In this document: positions 21,105 through 30,578 of the stretch, one piece after another
Numbering within the stretch: position 1 is the first letter of the stretch
How the letters are laid out: each line of letters opens with the position of its first letter
NCBI RefSeq assembly: GCF_900114915.1
Contig: NZ_FOUS01000004.1
Span: 248,001 to 312,000 of the forward strand
Length of the DNA stretch: 64,000 nt
Source of the DNA: Bradyrhizobium sp. Rc3b
GTDB lineage: Bacteria; Pseudomonadota; Alphaproteobacteria; Rhizobiales; Xanthobacteraceae
Reading direction: 5' to 3'
Notes under the pieces: model-generated
Seen by the model: only the letters and a program-made list of their open reading frames with translations
Told to the model about the DNA's origin: nothing
Databases searched by the model: none
Made by a program: the position numbers and the translations under genes

Positions 21105-22991
21105 ATGACGCAGATGTCACGCCGCCACGTGCTGGCCCTCGGTGTCGGCGGCACCCTCGGGATGTCGCTGGGCGCGCAGCCGTGGCGCGGAGCGCATGCA
21201 TCGGAAGCGGGGATCGAGGCTCACGGTATCTCGGCGTTCGGCGATCTCAAATATCCCGCCGACTTCCACCATTTCGACTACGTCAACGTCGATGCGCCGA
21301 AAGGCGGGACGTTCTCACTCATTCCGTCGGTGCGCGCCTACAACCAATCCTACCAGACCTTCAACTCGCTCAACGCCTTCATCCTGAAGGGCGACGGCGC
21401 TCAGGGCATGGACATGACGTTTGCGCCACTGATGGTGCGCGCAAGCGACGAGCCTGATGCGATGTACGGGCTTGCCGCCAAATCCGTGCAGATATCGCCG
21501 GACAAGCTGGTCTACCGCTTCACGATGCGGCCGGAGGCGAAATTCCACGACGGCACGAAGCTCACCGCGCATGATGCGGCGTTTTCGCTGATGACGCTGA
21601 AGACCAAGGGACATCCCCTGATCCTCGTGCAGCTGCGCGACATGGTCAGCGCAGAGGCGGTCGACGATGCAACGCTCGTCGTCACCTTTGCCAAGGGCCG
21701 GGCGCGCGACGTACCGCTCTATGCCGCCAGCCTGCCGATCTTCTCGAAGGCTTACTACGCGTCTCGCCCGTTCGATGAATCGTCGCTGGAGACCCCGCTG
21801 GGCTCCGGTCCGTACAAGGTCGGCAAGTTCGAGGTCAATCGCTATATCGAGTATGAGCGGGTGAAGGACTGGTGGGCTGCCGATCTGCCGCCCTGCCGCG
21901 GTACCTATAATTTCGATGTCGTGCGCTATGAGTTCTATCGCGACCGCGACGTCGCTTTCGAAGGGTTTACCGGCAAGAACTATCTCTACCGGGAAGAGTT
22001 CACCTCACGCATCTGGGCGACGCGATACGACTTCGCGGCCGTGAAGGATGGCCGCGTCAAGCTCGAGGTCGTGCCCGACGACACGCCGTCCGGCGCGCAG
22101 GGCTGGTTCATCAACACCCGGCGCGAGAAATTCAGAGATCCCCGCGTACGTGAGGCCCTGATCGACGCTTTCGACTTCGAATGGACCAACAAGACCATCA
22201 TGTACGGCGCCTATGCCCGTACGGTGTCACCGTTCCAGAACTCCGATCTCATGGCTAGCAATGGCCCTCCGTCGCCGGAAGAGCTGAAGCTGCTCGAGCC
22301 ATTCCGCGGGCAGGTTCCCGACGAGGTGTTCGCTGCGTCCTTCGCGCCGCCGGTTTCCGACGGATCGGGGCAGGATCGAGCTCTCTTGCGCAAGTCGCAG
22401 CAGCTGCTCAACGAAGCCGGCTTTCCGATCAAGGACGGCAAGCGAATGCTGCCGAGCGGAGAGGTGTTCAAGATTGAATTCCTGGCGGAGGAGCCCTCGC
22501 TCCAGCCGCATCACGCGCCGTATATCAAGAACTTGGGGACGCTCGGCATCGAGGCGAGTCTCCGCCTCGTCGATGCCGTGCAATATCGCTCGCGCGTGGA
22601 GGATTTCGACTTTGACATGACGATCCAGCGTTTCAGCATGTCGGCGACGCCGGGCGATGCCATGCGCGCGTTCTTCTCCTCGCAGGTCGCGAACACCAAG
22701 GGCTCGTACAATCTCGCGGGCGTCGCCAGTCCGGCCATCGACGCCATGATCGAAAAGATCATGGCGGCCGACAGCCGCGAGGAATTAACCATCGCCTGCC
22801 GCGCCTTCGACCGCCTGTTCCGCACTGGCCGCTATTGGGTGCCGCAATGGTACAACAAGACGCACCGGCTGGCTTATTGGGATCAGTTCGGTCACCCGCA
22901 AAAGCTGCCGCGTTATGCCAATGGCGTCGGCGCGCCCGACATCTGGTGGCATGAACCCGCCAAGGCGGCCAAGCTCGAGCAGGCGAAGTAA
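21105..22991 (+). CDS. yejA: Peptide ABC transporter substrate-binding protein, Tat-exported (YejA-like, second copy)
   Basis: A 628-residue paralogue of the preceding gene. It keeps KYPADFHHFDYVNVDAPKGG, TMRPEAKFHDGTKLTAHDAA, GSGPYKVGKFEVNRYIEYER and the WWHEP-like C-terminus, but the two differ across most of their length. The Tat signal is SRRHVLALGVGG, cleaved near AHA/S. ATG 21105 has GAAGGAC upstream and lies 14 bases after the first copy's stop. The next gene follows after two bases. Two binding proteins feeding one permease would widen the substrate range; which one is used for what is not visible. Confidence 0.88.
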   Translation: MTQMSRRHVLALGVGGTLGMSLGAQPWRGAHASEAGIEAHGISAFGDLKYPADFHHFDYVNVDAPKGGTFSLIPSVRAYNQSYQTFNSLNAFILKGDGAQGMDMTFAPLMVRASDEPDAMYGLAAKSVQISPDKLVYRFTMRPEAKFHDGTKLTAHDAAFSLMTLKTKGHPLILVQLRDMVSAEAVDDATLVVTFAKGRARDVPLYAASLPIFSKAYYASRPFDESSLETPLGSGPYKVGKFEVNRYIEYERVKDWWAADLPPCRGTYNFDVVRYEFYRDRDVAFEGFTGKNYLYREEFTSRIWATRYDFAAVKDGRVKLEVVPDDTPSGAQGWFINTRREKFRDPRVREALIDAFDFEWTNKTIMYGAYARTVSPFQNSDLMASNGPPSPEELKLLEPFRGQVPDEVFAASFAPPVSDGSGQDRALLRKSQQLLNEAGFPIKDGKRMLPSGEVFKIEFLAEEPSLQPHHAPYIKNLGTLGIEASLRLVDAVQYRSRVEDFDFDMTIQRFSMSATPGDAMRAFFSSQVANTKGSYNLAGVASPAIDAMIEKIMAADSREELTIACRAFDRLFRTGRYWVPQWYNKTHRLAYWDQFGHPQKLPRYANGVGAPDIWWHEPAKAAKLEQAK

Positions 22992-22993
22992 CC

Positions 22994-24103
22994 ATGAGCG
23001 CCTATATCGCCCGCCGCATCCTCCTGATGATTCCGACGCTGCTCGGAATCCTCTTCGTGTCCTTCGTTGTCGTGCAGTTCGCGCCGGGCGGCCCGGTCGA
23101 GCGCGTGATCGCGCAGCTCTCCGGGGCCGACACCGGCGGCACTTCGCGGATTTCGGGCGGCAGCGACTTTGCGCAGCGCGCGCCCGGGCAAGTCGGGGCC
23201 GGTGGCGACGCCATCAACTCGAAATATCGCGGCGCGCAGGGCCTTGATCCTGACTTCATCAAGAAGCTCGAGGTGCAGTTCGGCTTCGACAAGCCGGCAC
23301 CGGAACGCTTCGCCCTGATGGTCTGGAATTTCGCCCGCTTCGATTTCGGCAAGAGCTATTTCCGCGACGTCAGCGTTCTGCAACTGATCAAGGAGAAGCT
23401 GCCGGTCTCGATCTCGCTCGGCCTGTGGCTGACGCTGATCACCTATCTGATCTCGATTCCACTCGGCATCCGCAAGGCGGTGAAGGACGGCACGCGCTTC
23501 GACACCTGGACATCGACCGTTCTCGTGCTGGGCTATGCCATTCCCGGCTTTCTGTTCGCAATCCTCCTCATCATCCTGTTTGCCGGCGGTTCCTTCTTCA
23601 ATTGGTTTCCGCTGCGCGGACTGACCTCCGACGGCTGGTCGCAGTTTCCCTGGTACTGGAAGATTATCGATTATTTCTGGCATCTGACGCTGCCGTTGAT
23701 CGCCATGGGGCTCGGTGCCTTCACCACCATGACGTTCCTGACGAAGAATTCGTTCCTGGACGAAATCCGCAAGCAATACGTCATGACTGCGCGCGCCAAG
23801 GGCTGCGGCGAGGGCCGGGTGCTTTACGGCCACGTCTTCCGCAATGCGATGCTGATCGTGATCGCGGGCTTCCCCGGGACCTTCATCCACGCGTTCTTTT
23901 CGGGCTCGCTTCTGATCGAGACCATCTTCTCGCTCGACGGGCTGGGGCTGCTCAGCTTCGAGAGCGTGCTCAATCGCGACTATCCCGTGGTGTTCGGCAC
24001 GCTCTACATCTTTTCGCTGGTCGGCCTCGTGATCAATTTGATCTCCGACCTCACCTATATGTGGATCGACCCACGGATCGATTTCGAGGCGCGGGAGGTC
24101 TGA
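22994..24103 (+). CDS. yejB: Peptide ABC transporter permease (YejB-like)
   Basis: A 369-residue inner-membrane permease of the DppB/OppB type with six predicted helices. The first is RRILLMIPTLLGILFVSFVV. After it comes the long periplasmic segment with Gly-rich GADTGGTSRISGGSDFAQ that is typical of YejB. The EAA loop that contacts the ATPase is YVMTARAKGCGEGRVLYGHV near residue 258. Its stop overlaps the yejE start by one base (TGATG). Confidence 0.92.
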   Translation: MSAYIARRILLMIPTLLGILFVSFVVVQFAPGGPVERVIAQLSGADTGGTSRISGGSDFAQRAPGQVGAGGDAINSKYRGAQGLDPDFIKKLEVQFGFDKPAPERFALMVWNFARFDFGKSYFRDVSVLQLIKEKLPVSISLGLWLTLITYLISIPLGIRKAVKDGTRFDTWTSTVLVLGYAIPGFLFAILLIILFAGGSFFNWFPLRGLTSDGWSQFPWYWKIIDYFWHLTLPLIAMGLGAFTTMTFLTKNSFLDEIRKQYVMTARAKGCGEGRVLYGHVFRNAMLIVIAGFPGTFIHAFFSGSLLIETIFSLDGLGLLSFESVLNRDYPVVFGTLYIFSLVGLVINLISDLTYMWIDPRIDFEAREV

Positions 24104-25281
24104 TGACGGTTACCGCGCCGACGCCGATCGAGACCACGACCCAGTCCCCGCTGGGCGAGGTCGTCCCGATCACGCGCAAGCCCTTCGCGCCTTCACCGCT
24201 CAACAGGCGGCGGTGGCAGAACTTCAAGGCGAACCGCCGCGGCTACTGGTCCTTCTGGATATTCATCGCCCTGTTCGTGGTCTCGCTGTTCGCGGAGTTG
24301 ATCGCCAACGATCGGCCTTTCCTGATCAAGTTCGACGGCCGGCTCTATTGGCCCGCGTTCGTGACCTATTCGGAAACCACCTTCGGCGGCGACTTCGAAA
24401 CCGCGGCCGACTATCGCGATCCCTATTTGCAGAAGCTGATCAAGGACAAGGGCGGCAGCATCGTCTGGCCCCTGATCCGTTATTCTTACGACACCCACAA
24501 TCTGGACCTGCCGACGCCTGCGCCGTCACCGCCGACATGGATGCTGACGGAAGCGCAATGCAAGCCGGTGGTGGAGAAGAAGGGGCTGAAGAGTTGCCGC
24601 GACCTCGAATATAACTGGCTCGGGACGGACGATCAGGGGCGCGACGTGGTCGCGCGGCTGATCTATGGCTTCCGCATCTCGGTGCTATTCGGCCTTTGCC
24701 TCACGATCGTCTCGTCCGTTATCGGCATCGCGGCGGGTGCGGTGCAGGGATATTTCGGCGGCCGGGTCGATCTCATCTTCCAGCGCTTTATCGAGATCTG
24801 GACGGCGATTCCCTCGCTCTATCTTCTGCTGATCCTGTCGTCGGTGCTCGTGCCCGGCTTCTTCGTGCTGCTTGGCATCCTCCTGCTATTCTCCTGGGTC
24901 TCGCTGGTGGGTCTGGTGCGGGCCGAGTTCCTGCGCGGGCGCAACTTCGAATACATCCAGGCGGCACGGGCGCTCGGCGTCTCCAATCCCGTCATCATGT
25001 TCCGCCACCTGTTGCCGAACGCGATGGTCGCGACCATGACGTTTCTGCCCTTCATCGTGTCGAGCTCGGTGATGACGCTGACGGCGCTGGACTTCCTTGG
25101 CTTCGGCCTGCCGCCAGGATCGCCTTCGCTCGGCGAATTGCTGTCGCAGGCCAAGGCCAATGTGCAGGCCCCCTGGCTCGGCTTCTCCGGCTTCTTCTCG
25201 GTCGCGAGCATGCTGTCGCTCCTGATCTTCATCGGCGAAGCGGTGCGCGACGCCTTCGATCCGCGCAAGACGTTCAGGTAA
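24103..25281 (+). CDS. yejE: Peptide ABC transporter permease (YejE-like)
   Basis: A 392-residue DppC/OppC-type permease. An N-terminal cytoplasmic arm has NFKANRRGYWSFWIFIALFV leading into the first helix. A large periplasmic loop of about 150 residues follows (including LEYNWLGTDDQGRDVVARLI), then five helices and the EAA loop YIQAARALGVSNPVIMFRHL. Start ATG 24103 overlaps the yejB stop. The ATPase gene follows after four bases. Confidence 0.92.
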   Translation: MTVTAPTPIETTTQSPLGEVVPITRKPFAPSPLNRRRWQNFKANRRGYWSFWIFIALFVVSLFAELIANDRPFLIKFDGRLYWPAFVTYSETTFGGDFETAADYRDPYLQKLIKDKGGSIVWPLIRYSYDTHNLDLPTPAPSPPTWMLTEAQCKPVVEKKGLKSCRDLEYNWLGTDDQGRDVVARLIYGFRISVLFGLCLTIVSSVIGIAAGAVQGYFGGRVDLIFQRFIEIWTAIPSLYLLLILSSVLVPGFFVLLGILLLFSWVSLVGLVRAEFLRGRNFEYIQAARALGVSNPVIMFRHLLPNAMVATMTFLPFIVSSSVMTLTALDFLGFGLPPGSPSLGELLSQAKANVQAPWLGFSGFFSVASMLSLLIFIGEAVRDAFDPRKTFR

Positions 25282-25285
25282 GGCC

Positions 25286-26923
25286 ATGGATGCGATCAAC
25301 CAGCCCCTGCTCAGCGTGCGCGACCTGTCGGTGGCTTTCCACCAGGGCGGCACCACCACGCTCGCGGTCGACAAGGTCTCGTTCCAGATCAAGCGCGGCG
25401 AATGCCTGGCTTTGGTCGGCGAATCCGGCTCCGGCAAATCCGTCAGCGCGCTCTCGATTCTCAAGCTTTTGCCCTATCCGAACGCCTCGCACCCCTCGGG
25501 CAGCATCCGCTTCAAGGGGCAGGAGCTGATCGACCGATCCGAGCAGGAGATGCGGGAGATTCGCGGCAGCGACATCTCCATCATTTTCCAGGAGCCGATG
25601 ACCTCGCTCAATCCGCTGCACACGATCGAGGCGCAGATCGGCGAGATCATCCAGCTGCACAATCCGACCAGCAATGCGGAGGCGCGCCGGCGGACGCTGG
25701 AATTGCTGACGCAGGTCGGTATTCCCGAGCCGGAGACGCGACTGAAGAGCTATCCGCATCAGCTCTCCGGCGGTCAGCGCCAGCGTGTGATGATCGCGAT
25801 GGCGCTCGCCAATGAGCCCGATCTGTTGATCGCGGACGAGCCCACCACGGCGCTCGACGTCACCGTGCAGGCGCAGATCCTGGCGCTGCTCGCCGAGATC
25901 CGCTCGCGGCTCGGCATGAGCCTGCTCTTCATCACCCACGATCTCGGCATCGTGCGCCGCATCGCCGACACCGTCTGTGTCATGAAGAGCGGCGAGATCG
26001 TCGAGCAGGGGCCGGTCGAGCAGGTCTTCAAGAGCCCGAAACATCCCTATACGCGCGACCTGCTCGCGGCGGAACCGAAGCCCGATCCGGCACCGCCGCA
26101 GCCGGGTGCCCCGGTGGTGATGTCCGCCAACGAGCTGAAGGTCTGGTTTCCGATCAAGCGCGGCCTGATGCGCAAGACCGTCGGCCACATCAAGGCGGTC
26201 GACGGCGTCAGCATCGCCGTGCGCAAGGGCGAGACGCTCGGTGTGGTCGGCGAGTCAGGCTCGGGCAAGACCACGCTGGGGCTGGCATTGCTGCGGCTGA
26301 TCTCCTCGAACGGACGCATCGTGTTCCTGGGCAAGGACATCCAGGGCCTGCGCTTCAAGGAGATGCGGCCGTTCCGGCGCGACATGCAGATCGTGTTCCA
26401 GGACCCGTTCGGCTCGCTCAGCCCGCGCATGTCGGTCGCCGACATCATCGCCGAAGGTCTCTCCGTGCATCAGCCGGGGCTGTCGCGCGAGGAACGCGAG
26501 GCGCGCGTCGTCAAGGCGCTGGAAGACGTCGGGCTGAAGCCCGATACCCGCTACCGCTATCCCCACGAATTCTCCGGCGGCCAGCGCCAGCGCATCAGCA
26601 TCGCGCGGGCCGTGGTGCTGGAGCCGGACTTCGTCGTGCTCGACGAGCCGACCAGCGCGCTCGACATGCTGTTCCAGGCGCAGATGGTCGATCTGTTGCG
26701 CGAACTCCAGCGCAAGCGCGAGCTCACCTACATGTTCATCTCGCACGATCTACGCGTCGTCGCCTCGCTTGCGAGCCACCTGATCGTGATGCGCGGCGGC
26801 AAGGTCGTCGAAGAGGGACAGGCCGCCGAGCTATTCAAGAATCCGAAGACCGATTACACACGCGCGCTGTTCGCGGCGGCGTTCCGGCTCGAGACAGCGG
26901 GCAACGGGTCGGTGGCGACGTAG
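25286..26923 (+). CDS. yejF: Peptide ABC transporter double ATPase (YejF-like)
   Basis: A 545-residue protein with two fused nucleotide-binding domains. Domain 1: Walker A GESGSGKS near residue 44, signature [15 protein letters not shown], Walker [14 protein letters not shown]. Domain 2: Walker [10 protein letters not shown] near residue 319, signature [15 protein letters not shown], Walker [13 protein letters not shown]. Both carry the H-loop (THDLG, SHDLR). Each domain ends with the oligopeptide/dipeptide extension ([18 protein letters not shown]). It powers the YejBE permease and closes the operon. Confidence 0.94.
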   Translation: MDAINQPLLSVRDLSVAFHQGGTTTLAVDKVSFQIKRGECLALVGESGSGKSVSALSILKLLPYPNASHPSGSIRFKGQELIDRSEQEMREIRGSDISIIFQEPMTSLNPLHTIEAQIGEIIQLHNPTSNAEARRRTLELLTQVGIPEPETRLKSYPHQLSGGQRQRVMIAMALANEPDLLIADEPTTALDVTVQAQILALLAEIRSRLGMSLLFITHDLGIVRRIADTVCVMKSGEIVEQGPVEQVFKSPKHPYTRDLLAAEPKPDPAPPQPGAPVVMSANELKVWFPIKRGLMRKTVGHIKAVDGVSIAVRKGETLGVVGESGSGKTTLGLALLRLISSNGRIVFLGKDIQGLRFKEMRPFRRDMQIVFQDPFGSLSPRMSVADIIAEGLSVHQPGLSREEREARVVKALEDVGLKPDTRYRYPHEFSGGQRQRISIARAVVLEPDFVVLDEPTSALDMLFQAQMVDLLRELQRKRELTYMFISHDLRVVASLASHLIVMRGGKVVEEGQAAELFKNPKTDYTRALFAAAFRLETAGNGSVAT

Positions 26924-26990
26924 CCCGTCATCCCAGGCGAGCGACATCGCGGCGCCCTGAGCGTTTCACCGGAACAGGCCCGCCTTGATG

Positions 26991-27218
26991 TTACGCGGCG
27001 CGTTCCTTGTCTGACGCTTCCTCGACCCTGGTCGCAGTGTCTTCCAGGTTCTTGTCGTAATTGGCCTCGAGCCTCTCGATACTATCGGCCCACATCCTCA
27101 GCATTGAGACCTGGAAGTGCATCATCGGCTTCAAGGCATTCATGCCAATTGCTGTCGCTGCGGCGATGCGCCGTTGAGGGTCGCGCACGAAACGGTTTGC
27201 ATTGGTGTCGTCTGCCAT
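26991..27218 (-). CDS. Small hypothetical protein, phasin-like helix
   Basis: A 75-residue protein, largely one amphipathic helical region: AAATAIGMNALKPMMHFQVS, then MLRMWADSIERLEANYDKN, ending in a charged tail. The layout recalls short phasin-like proteins, but no diagnostic motif is present and I do not assign a function. A ribosome site GGAG lies just before ATG 27218. It reads against the yej operon and precedes nothing obvious. Confidence 0.6.
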   Translation of the reverse strand: MADDTNANRFVRDPQRRIAAATAIGMNALKPMMHFQVSMLRMWADSIERLEANYDKNLEDTATRVEEASDKERAA

Positions 27219-27254
27219 GCTGCTCGCTCCTTCGCTCTGGTGTCATGACCTAAG

Positions 27255-27536
27255 CTATCTGTCCTGTTGTGAACTGCTTGCTTCCAAGCGTTCGGCCAGA
27301 AGTTGATCTGCCGCGCGGCGCGCGCATTGGTCGTCATGCAGTTCATCCAGCTTTTTCAAGTAGGCGACCGCGGCTATCTGCAAGAGATCGAAATCGTCCT
27401 CGCAGGTGTCGCGAAGATTGGAGATGTAGCTGTAGAGGGCGGAACGCCTGTCGTCGTTCTCGCTGATGCCGCTATGGAGCAGCAAGTAGTTTCGCCAAGC
27501 GAACGCACACGCGCCTTCTCTGGCCTGAGAACTCAT
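27255..27536 (-). CDS. Small hypothetical protein
   Basis: A 93-residue soluble protein I do not recognise. It begins MSSQAREGACAFAWRNYLLL and is predicted helical, with the acidic stretch DTCEDDFDLLQIAAVAYLKK in the middle and a C-terminal Gln/Arg-rich tail. ATG 27536 has a strong GGGAGG five bases upstream; the in-frame GTG two codons earlier would overlap it. It ends 36 bases before the 75-residue gene starts, so the two may be one transcript. Confidence 0.6.
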   Translation of the reverse strand: MSSQAREGACAFAWRNYLLLHSGISENDDRRSALYSYISNLRDTCEDDFDLLQIAAVAYLKKLDELHDDQCARRAADQLLAERLEASSSQQDR

Positions 27537-27699
27537 GGGCACCTCCCAAAGCCAAAGAAAGACTGACGCCGCGTTTCGTTCCGCAAATCACCTCAGATGT
27601 AACGTTGTTCCGTAGCTGCGCCGCAAGGTAAACCATTCTGCCAGTGCTAATGCGCCCGTTCCGTCCGCAACCGCGTCCGAAACCTGTTCGGATGCCGAG

Positions 27700-27728
27700 A
27701 AAAAAGATCGAGTACGATCCTCTCGATC
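27700..27728 (-). terminator. Intrinsic terminator after the NlpC/P60 gene
   Basis: Read on the minus strand, GATCGAG (27728-27722) and CTCGATC (27712-27706) form a 7-bp stem followed by six T residues. It begins 8 bases after the NlpC/P60 stop and closes the lap-nlpC operon. Confidence 0.75.
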
Positions 27729-27735
27729 CACGGCC

Positions 27736-28578
27736 CTAGAGCCGCTTGATCGCAACGACCTCGCTGCCGGCCTGCCTGATCCGCGCAATTGCCGGCTGGA
27801 TCGGTTCGATCACCGTCGCCATGTGATACGCGTTGGCGTGAACCATGGTGCTGCCATCGCGCACGATGGCAACGTGGCCCTTCCAGAAGATCAGATCGCC
27901 GCGTAGCAAGCTGCTTCGCTCATGCGGCTCCAGTGCGCGGCCGAGACCGGCCAGCTGCATGTCGCTGTCGCGTGGGCAGCCGATTCCCGCCGATGTCAGC
28001 GAGACCTGGACGAGGCCGGAGCAATCGATGCCGAAACTGCTCTTGCCGCCCCAGAGATAGGGCGTGCCGACGAAGCGGTCGGCGACCGCAACGAAGTCCG
28101 GCTCGCGATGATCGAGCGGGGCGAGATGCGCCTTCGGCAGGTAACTGCCCTCGCGCGTGACGGCGAAGCTGCCGTCCTCGCGCGCCACAGCCAGCCTGGA
28201 TCCCATCACGAGCGTGTCGGCCGGCGGCAGCTTGATCGAGGGGCCGGGGAAGGCGAACGTCCGCAGCGCGCTGACCACATGGGTCGGCGTCGCCGAGGGT
28301 TTCATGAGCGCTGCATCCGGCAGCCAGCCGACATAGCCGTCGCCATTGAGCTGGCCCCACGCCCAGCCCTCGCTGTTGCGGTCGTAGACCGTGACGCGTT
28401 CACCGCGCAATGCCTCCGTCATCAGCATCGCGCCCGAAGACGGCTGCTCGCGTACCGGCGCGACCGGATCAACCACCTCGAATTCTTCGCCGGCGACGAA
28501 GCGATCCGCCTCGACCTTGCCTTCGAGGTATTTCGCGGCGAGGTCGCCCCGCGCCGGTGTTAGTCGCGGATCATGCAT
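27736..28578 (-). CDS. NlpC/P60 family cell-wall hydrolase with SH3 domain
   Basis: A 280-residue protein. Residues about 25-140 form two bacterial SH3-like segments (PVAPVREQPSSGAMLMTEAL, RGERVTVYDRNSEGWAWGQL). The C-terminal NlpC/P60 domain has catalytic Cys in GIDCSGLVQ, His in GHVAIV, and a third polar His in MVHANAY. Such enzymes cleave D-Glu-containing peptide bonds in murein fragments. There is no signal peptide, so a cytosolic role in muropeptide recycling fits. Its start overlaps the aminopeptidase gene by 8 bases, suggesting coupled translation and joint peptide turnover. Confidence 0.86.
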   Translation of the reverse strand: MHDPRLTPARGDLAAKYLEGKVEADRFVAGEEFEVVDPVAPVREQPSSGAMLMTEALRGERVTVYDRNSEGWAWGQLNGDGYVGWLPDAALMKPSATPTHVVSALRTFAFPGPSIKLPPADTLVMGSRLAVAREDGSFAVTREGSYLPKAHLAPLDHREPDFVAVADRFVGTPYLWGGKSSFGIDCSGLVQVSLTSAGIGCPRDSDMQLAGLGRALEPHERSSLLRGDLIFWKGHVAIVRDGSTMVHANAYHMATVIEPIQPAIARIRQAGSEVVAIKRL

Positions 28579-29944
28579 AGCGCTCGCTCAGCAAAGTATA
28601 GATCGCGCGCGCGGCCTGGCACTCGCCGCCTTCGGGACGGGCCGGCTTTGCCGACGGTGTCCAGCCGTAGATGTCGACATGCAGCCAGCTCTTCGCGTGC
28701 TCGACGAAGCGTTGCAGGAACAGCGCGCAGGTGATCGAGCCGGCAAAGCCGCCGGATGGTGCGTTGGTGATGGTGGCCGTCTTGGAGTCCAGCCACGCAT
28801 CGTAAGCCGGCCACAGCGGCATGCGCCACAACGGATCGTTCTCCTGCACCGCACAGCGCGCGACATCGGCGGCAAGGCTCTCATCATTGGTGTAAAAGGG
28901 CGGTAAATCCGGTCCCAGCGCGACACGCGCGGCGCCGGTCAGCGTGCCCAGATCGATCAGCAGATCGGGCTTTTCCTCATCGGCCAATGCCAGCGCGTCG
29001 GCGAGCACCAGCCGGCCTTCGGCGTCGGTATTGCCGATCTCCACCGTGATGCCCTTGCGCGAGGTGAAGATGTCGAGCGGGCGGAAGGCGTTGCCGGCGA
29101 CCGCGTTCTCCACCGCTGGAATCAGCACGCGCAGCCGCACCTTCAGCTTCGCATCCATCACCATGCGCGCCAGCGCCAGCACGTTGGCGGCGCCGCCCAT
29201 GTCCTTCTTCATGATCAGCATGCCGCTCGACGGCTTCAGGTCGAGCCCGCCGGTGTCGAAGCAGACGCCCTTGCCGACAAGCGTCACCTTGGGATGATCT
29301 GGATCGCCCCAGCCGATGTCGATCAGCCGCGGCGCGCGGCTGGAGGCCATGCCGACGGCGTGGATCAGCGGGAAGTTCTTCTCCAGATCGTCGCCGACGG
29401 TGCAGGCGAAGCTTGCGCCGAACTCCGCGGCGAGGTCTTGCGCGGCGGCGGCCAGCTCCGCCGGCCCCATGTCGTTGGACGGCGTGTTGATGAGGTCGCG
29501 CGCGAGCATCGCCGCGTCAGCGATCCGCTCGATTTCGGCCGCATCGACGCCATCAGGCGGCACCAGCCGGACGTCGGGCCTGTCAGCCTTGCGGTAGCGC
29601 GCGAACCGGTAGCGCCCCATCGCAAAAGCGAGCGCCGCCAGCCGTGCATCGTGGGGTGCATTGGCAAAGCGATAGATACCCGGCGGCAGCAGGCCGGGCA
29701 GGGCGCCGGGCCGGAACAGGTCGCGCGATCTTGCCCCCTCGTCCTCGAGGCCGAACAGCACCTGCGCGATTGCGCCATCGGGCGCAGGCAGTGCCAGATA
29801 GGCGCCCGGCTTGGCGGCAAAGGCGCATGCCGCAGCGAACGCGCGTTGCGGCGGCGGCAACGCCTCGGCGACCTGATCCCAGCTCGATTTGGTGACGAAG
29901 GTGATCGGGATGGCGGCGGAAGACGTCTCGAAGACAGAGGGCAT
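28571..29944 (-). CDS. Leucyl aminopeptidase family (M17) metalloprotease
   Basis: A 457-residue two-zinc cytosolic aminopeptidase. The M17 active site is complete: GKGVCFDTGGLDLKPSSGML gives the first Lys and Asp ligands, MKKDMGGAANVLALARMV the next block, and NTDAEGRLVLADAL the signature with Asp/Glu ligands. The N-terminal macrodomain-like half is less conserved, as usual. The family releases N-terminal residues from peptides, and the overlap with an NlpC/P60 gene hints at murein peptide salvage. This is the YwaD/PepB-like branch found in alphaproteobacteria rather than E. coli PepA. Confidence 0.88.
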   Translation of the reverse strand: MPSVFETSSAAIPITFVTKSSWDQVAEALPPPQRAFAAACAFAAKPGAYLALPAPDGAIAQVLFGLEDEGARSRDLFRPGALPGLLPPGIYRFANAPHDARLAALAFAMGRYRFARYRKADRPDVRLVPPDGVDAAEIERIADAAMLARDLINTPSNDMGPAELAAAAQDLAAEFGASFACTVGDDLEKNFPLIHAVGMASSRAPRLIDIGWGDPDHPKVTLVGKGVCFDTGGLDLKPSSGMLIMKKDMGGAANVLALARMVMDAKLKVRLRVLIPAVENAVAGNAFRPLDIFTSRKGITVEIGNTDAEGRLVLADALALADEEKPDLLIDLGTLTGAARVALGPDLPPFYTNDESLAADVARCAVQENDPLWRMPLWPAYDAWLDSKTATITNAPSGGFAGSITCALFLQRFVEHAKSWLHVDIYGWTPSAKPARPEGGECQAARAIYTLLSERYA

Positions 29945-30144
29945 TGGCGGGTCCGGATCGTCAGATCGAACGGGTTATGCGAACGGATGAGACTTCGCAG
30001 AGTTTCGCCGCCGCTGCAATCGGCTTTGCTGTCGCCGTTCAGCGAGCCGCTACTCGCGGCGAAGGGGCCATGCTAGGTTCCGGCAACGGTCGCCAGAGTT
30101 GGAGATCAGGCGACCGACGACAAGGCGCGCCGGGAGGAAATGCA

Positions 30145-30348
30145 ATGGAATTTGTGTGGAGCGTGGTCACGTTCATTGGCGAGGCCATCGAGGCGATTTT
30201 CGGCTATGTCGAGCACCACCATTGGATCTTCGCGTTCCTCGCCGGCGGCTACGTCTTCTATCTCCACGACCGCTCGGTCCACGCACGGTTCGATGCGCTC
30301 GACAGGCGCGTCGACGAAATCCGCAAACGGCTTGCCATCGAATATTGA
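30145..30348 (+). CDS. Small single-span membrane protein
   Basis: A 67-residue protein I do not recognise. A hydrophobic segment VWSVVTFIGEAIEAIFGYV is followed by HHHWIFAFLAGGYVFYL, which should span the membrane, then a charged C-terminal helix DALDRRVDEIRKRLAIEY. GGGAGGAAA ten bases upstream is a strong ribosome site and supports ATG 30145. The preceding 200 bases hold no gene that I can support. Confidence 0.55.
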   Translation: MEFVWSVVTFIGEAIEAIFGYVEHHHWIFAFLAGGYVFYLHDRSVHARFDALDRRVDEIRKRLAIEY

Positions 30349-30503
30349 TCGGGCGAGACGAAAACCGTCGTCGCACGTATCTCGTGTTGAGAGCTGGCGT
30401 TCGCGCGAGCGGCCTTCGACCTGCTGCTGCTGGATTCCCAACGCGCAAGCCTGACGACGCTTGCGAGCGGGAATATCGACGAGAGCACGGCCCGGGAGCG
30501 GTG

Positions 30504-30518
30504 TTAACCGGCCGTTAG
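30504..30518. promoter_or_regulatory. Putative CtrA box upstream of tadD
   Basis: TTAACCGGCCGTTAG fits TTAA-N7-TTAA with one mismatch, 61 bases before tadD. A further TTAA follows at 30521. CtrA binding is inferred from the Caulobacter consensus. Confidence 0.45.
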
Positions 30519-30578
30519 GGTTAACAGTCTATTGCTGGCGCGTTCGGCTCGATCAATCGGCTCGAGAGTCAAAGCGTC

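Noticed and set aside
27588..27788. A 66-codon minus-strand frame overlapping the NlpC/P60 3' end
   Set aside because: It crosses the intrinsic terminator at 27700-27728 and the end of a certain gene, with no ribosome site.
29944..30144. An in-frame upstream extension of the 67-residue membrane protein gene
   Set aside because: A strong ribosome site directly precedes ATG 30145, and the extension has no protein-like pattern and lies opposite the lap promoter region.
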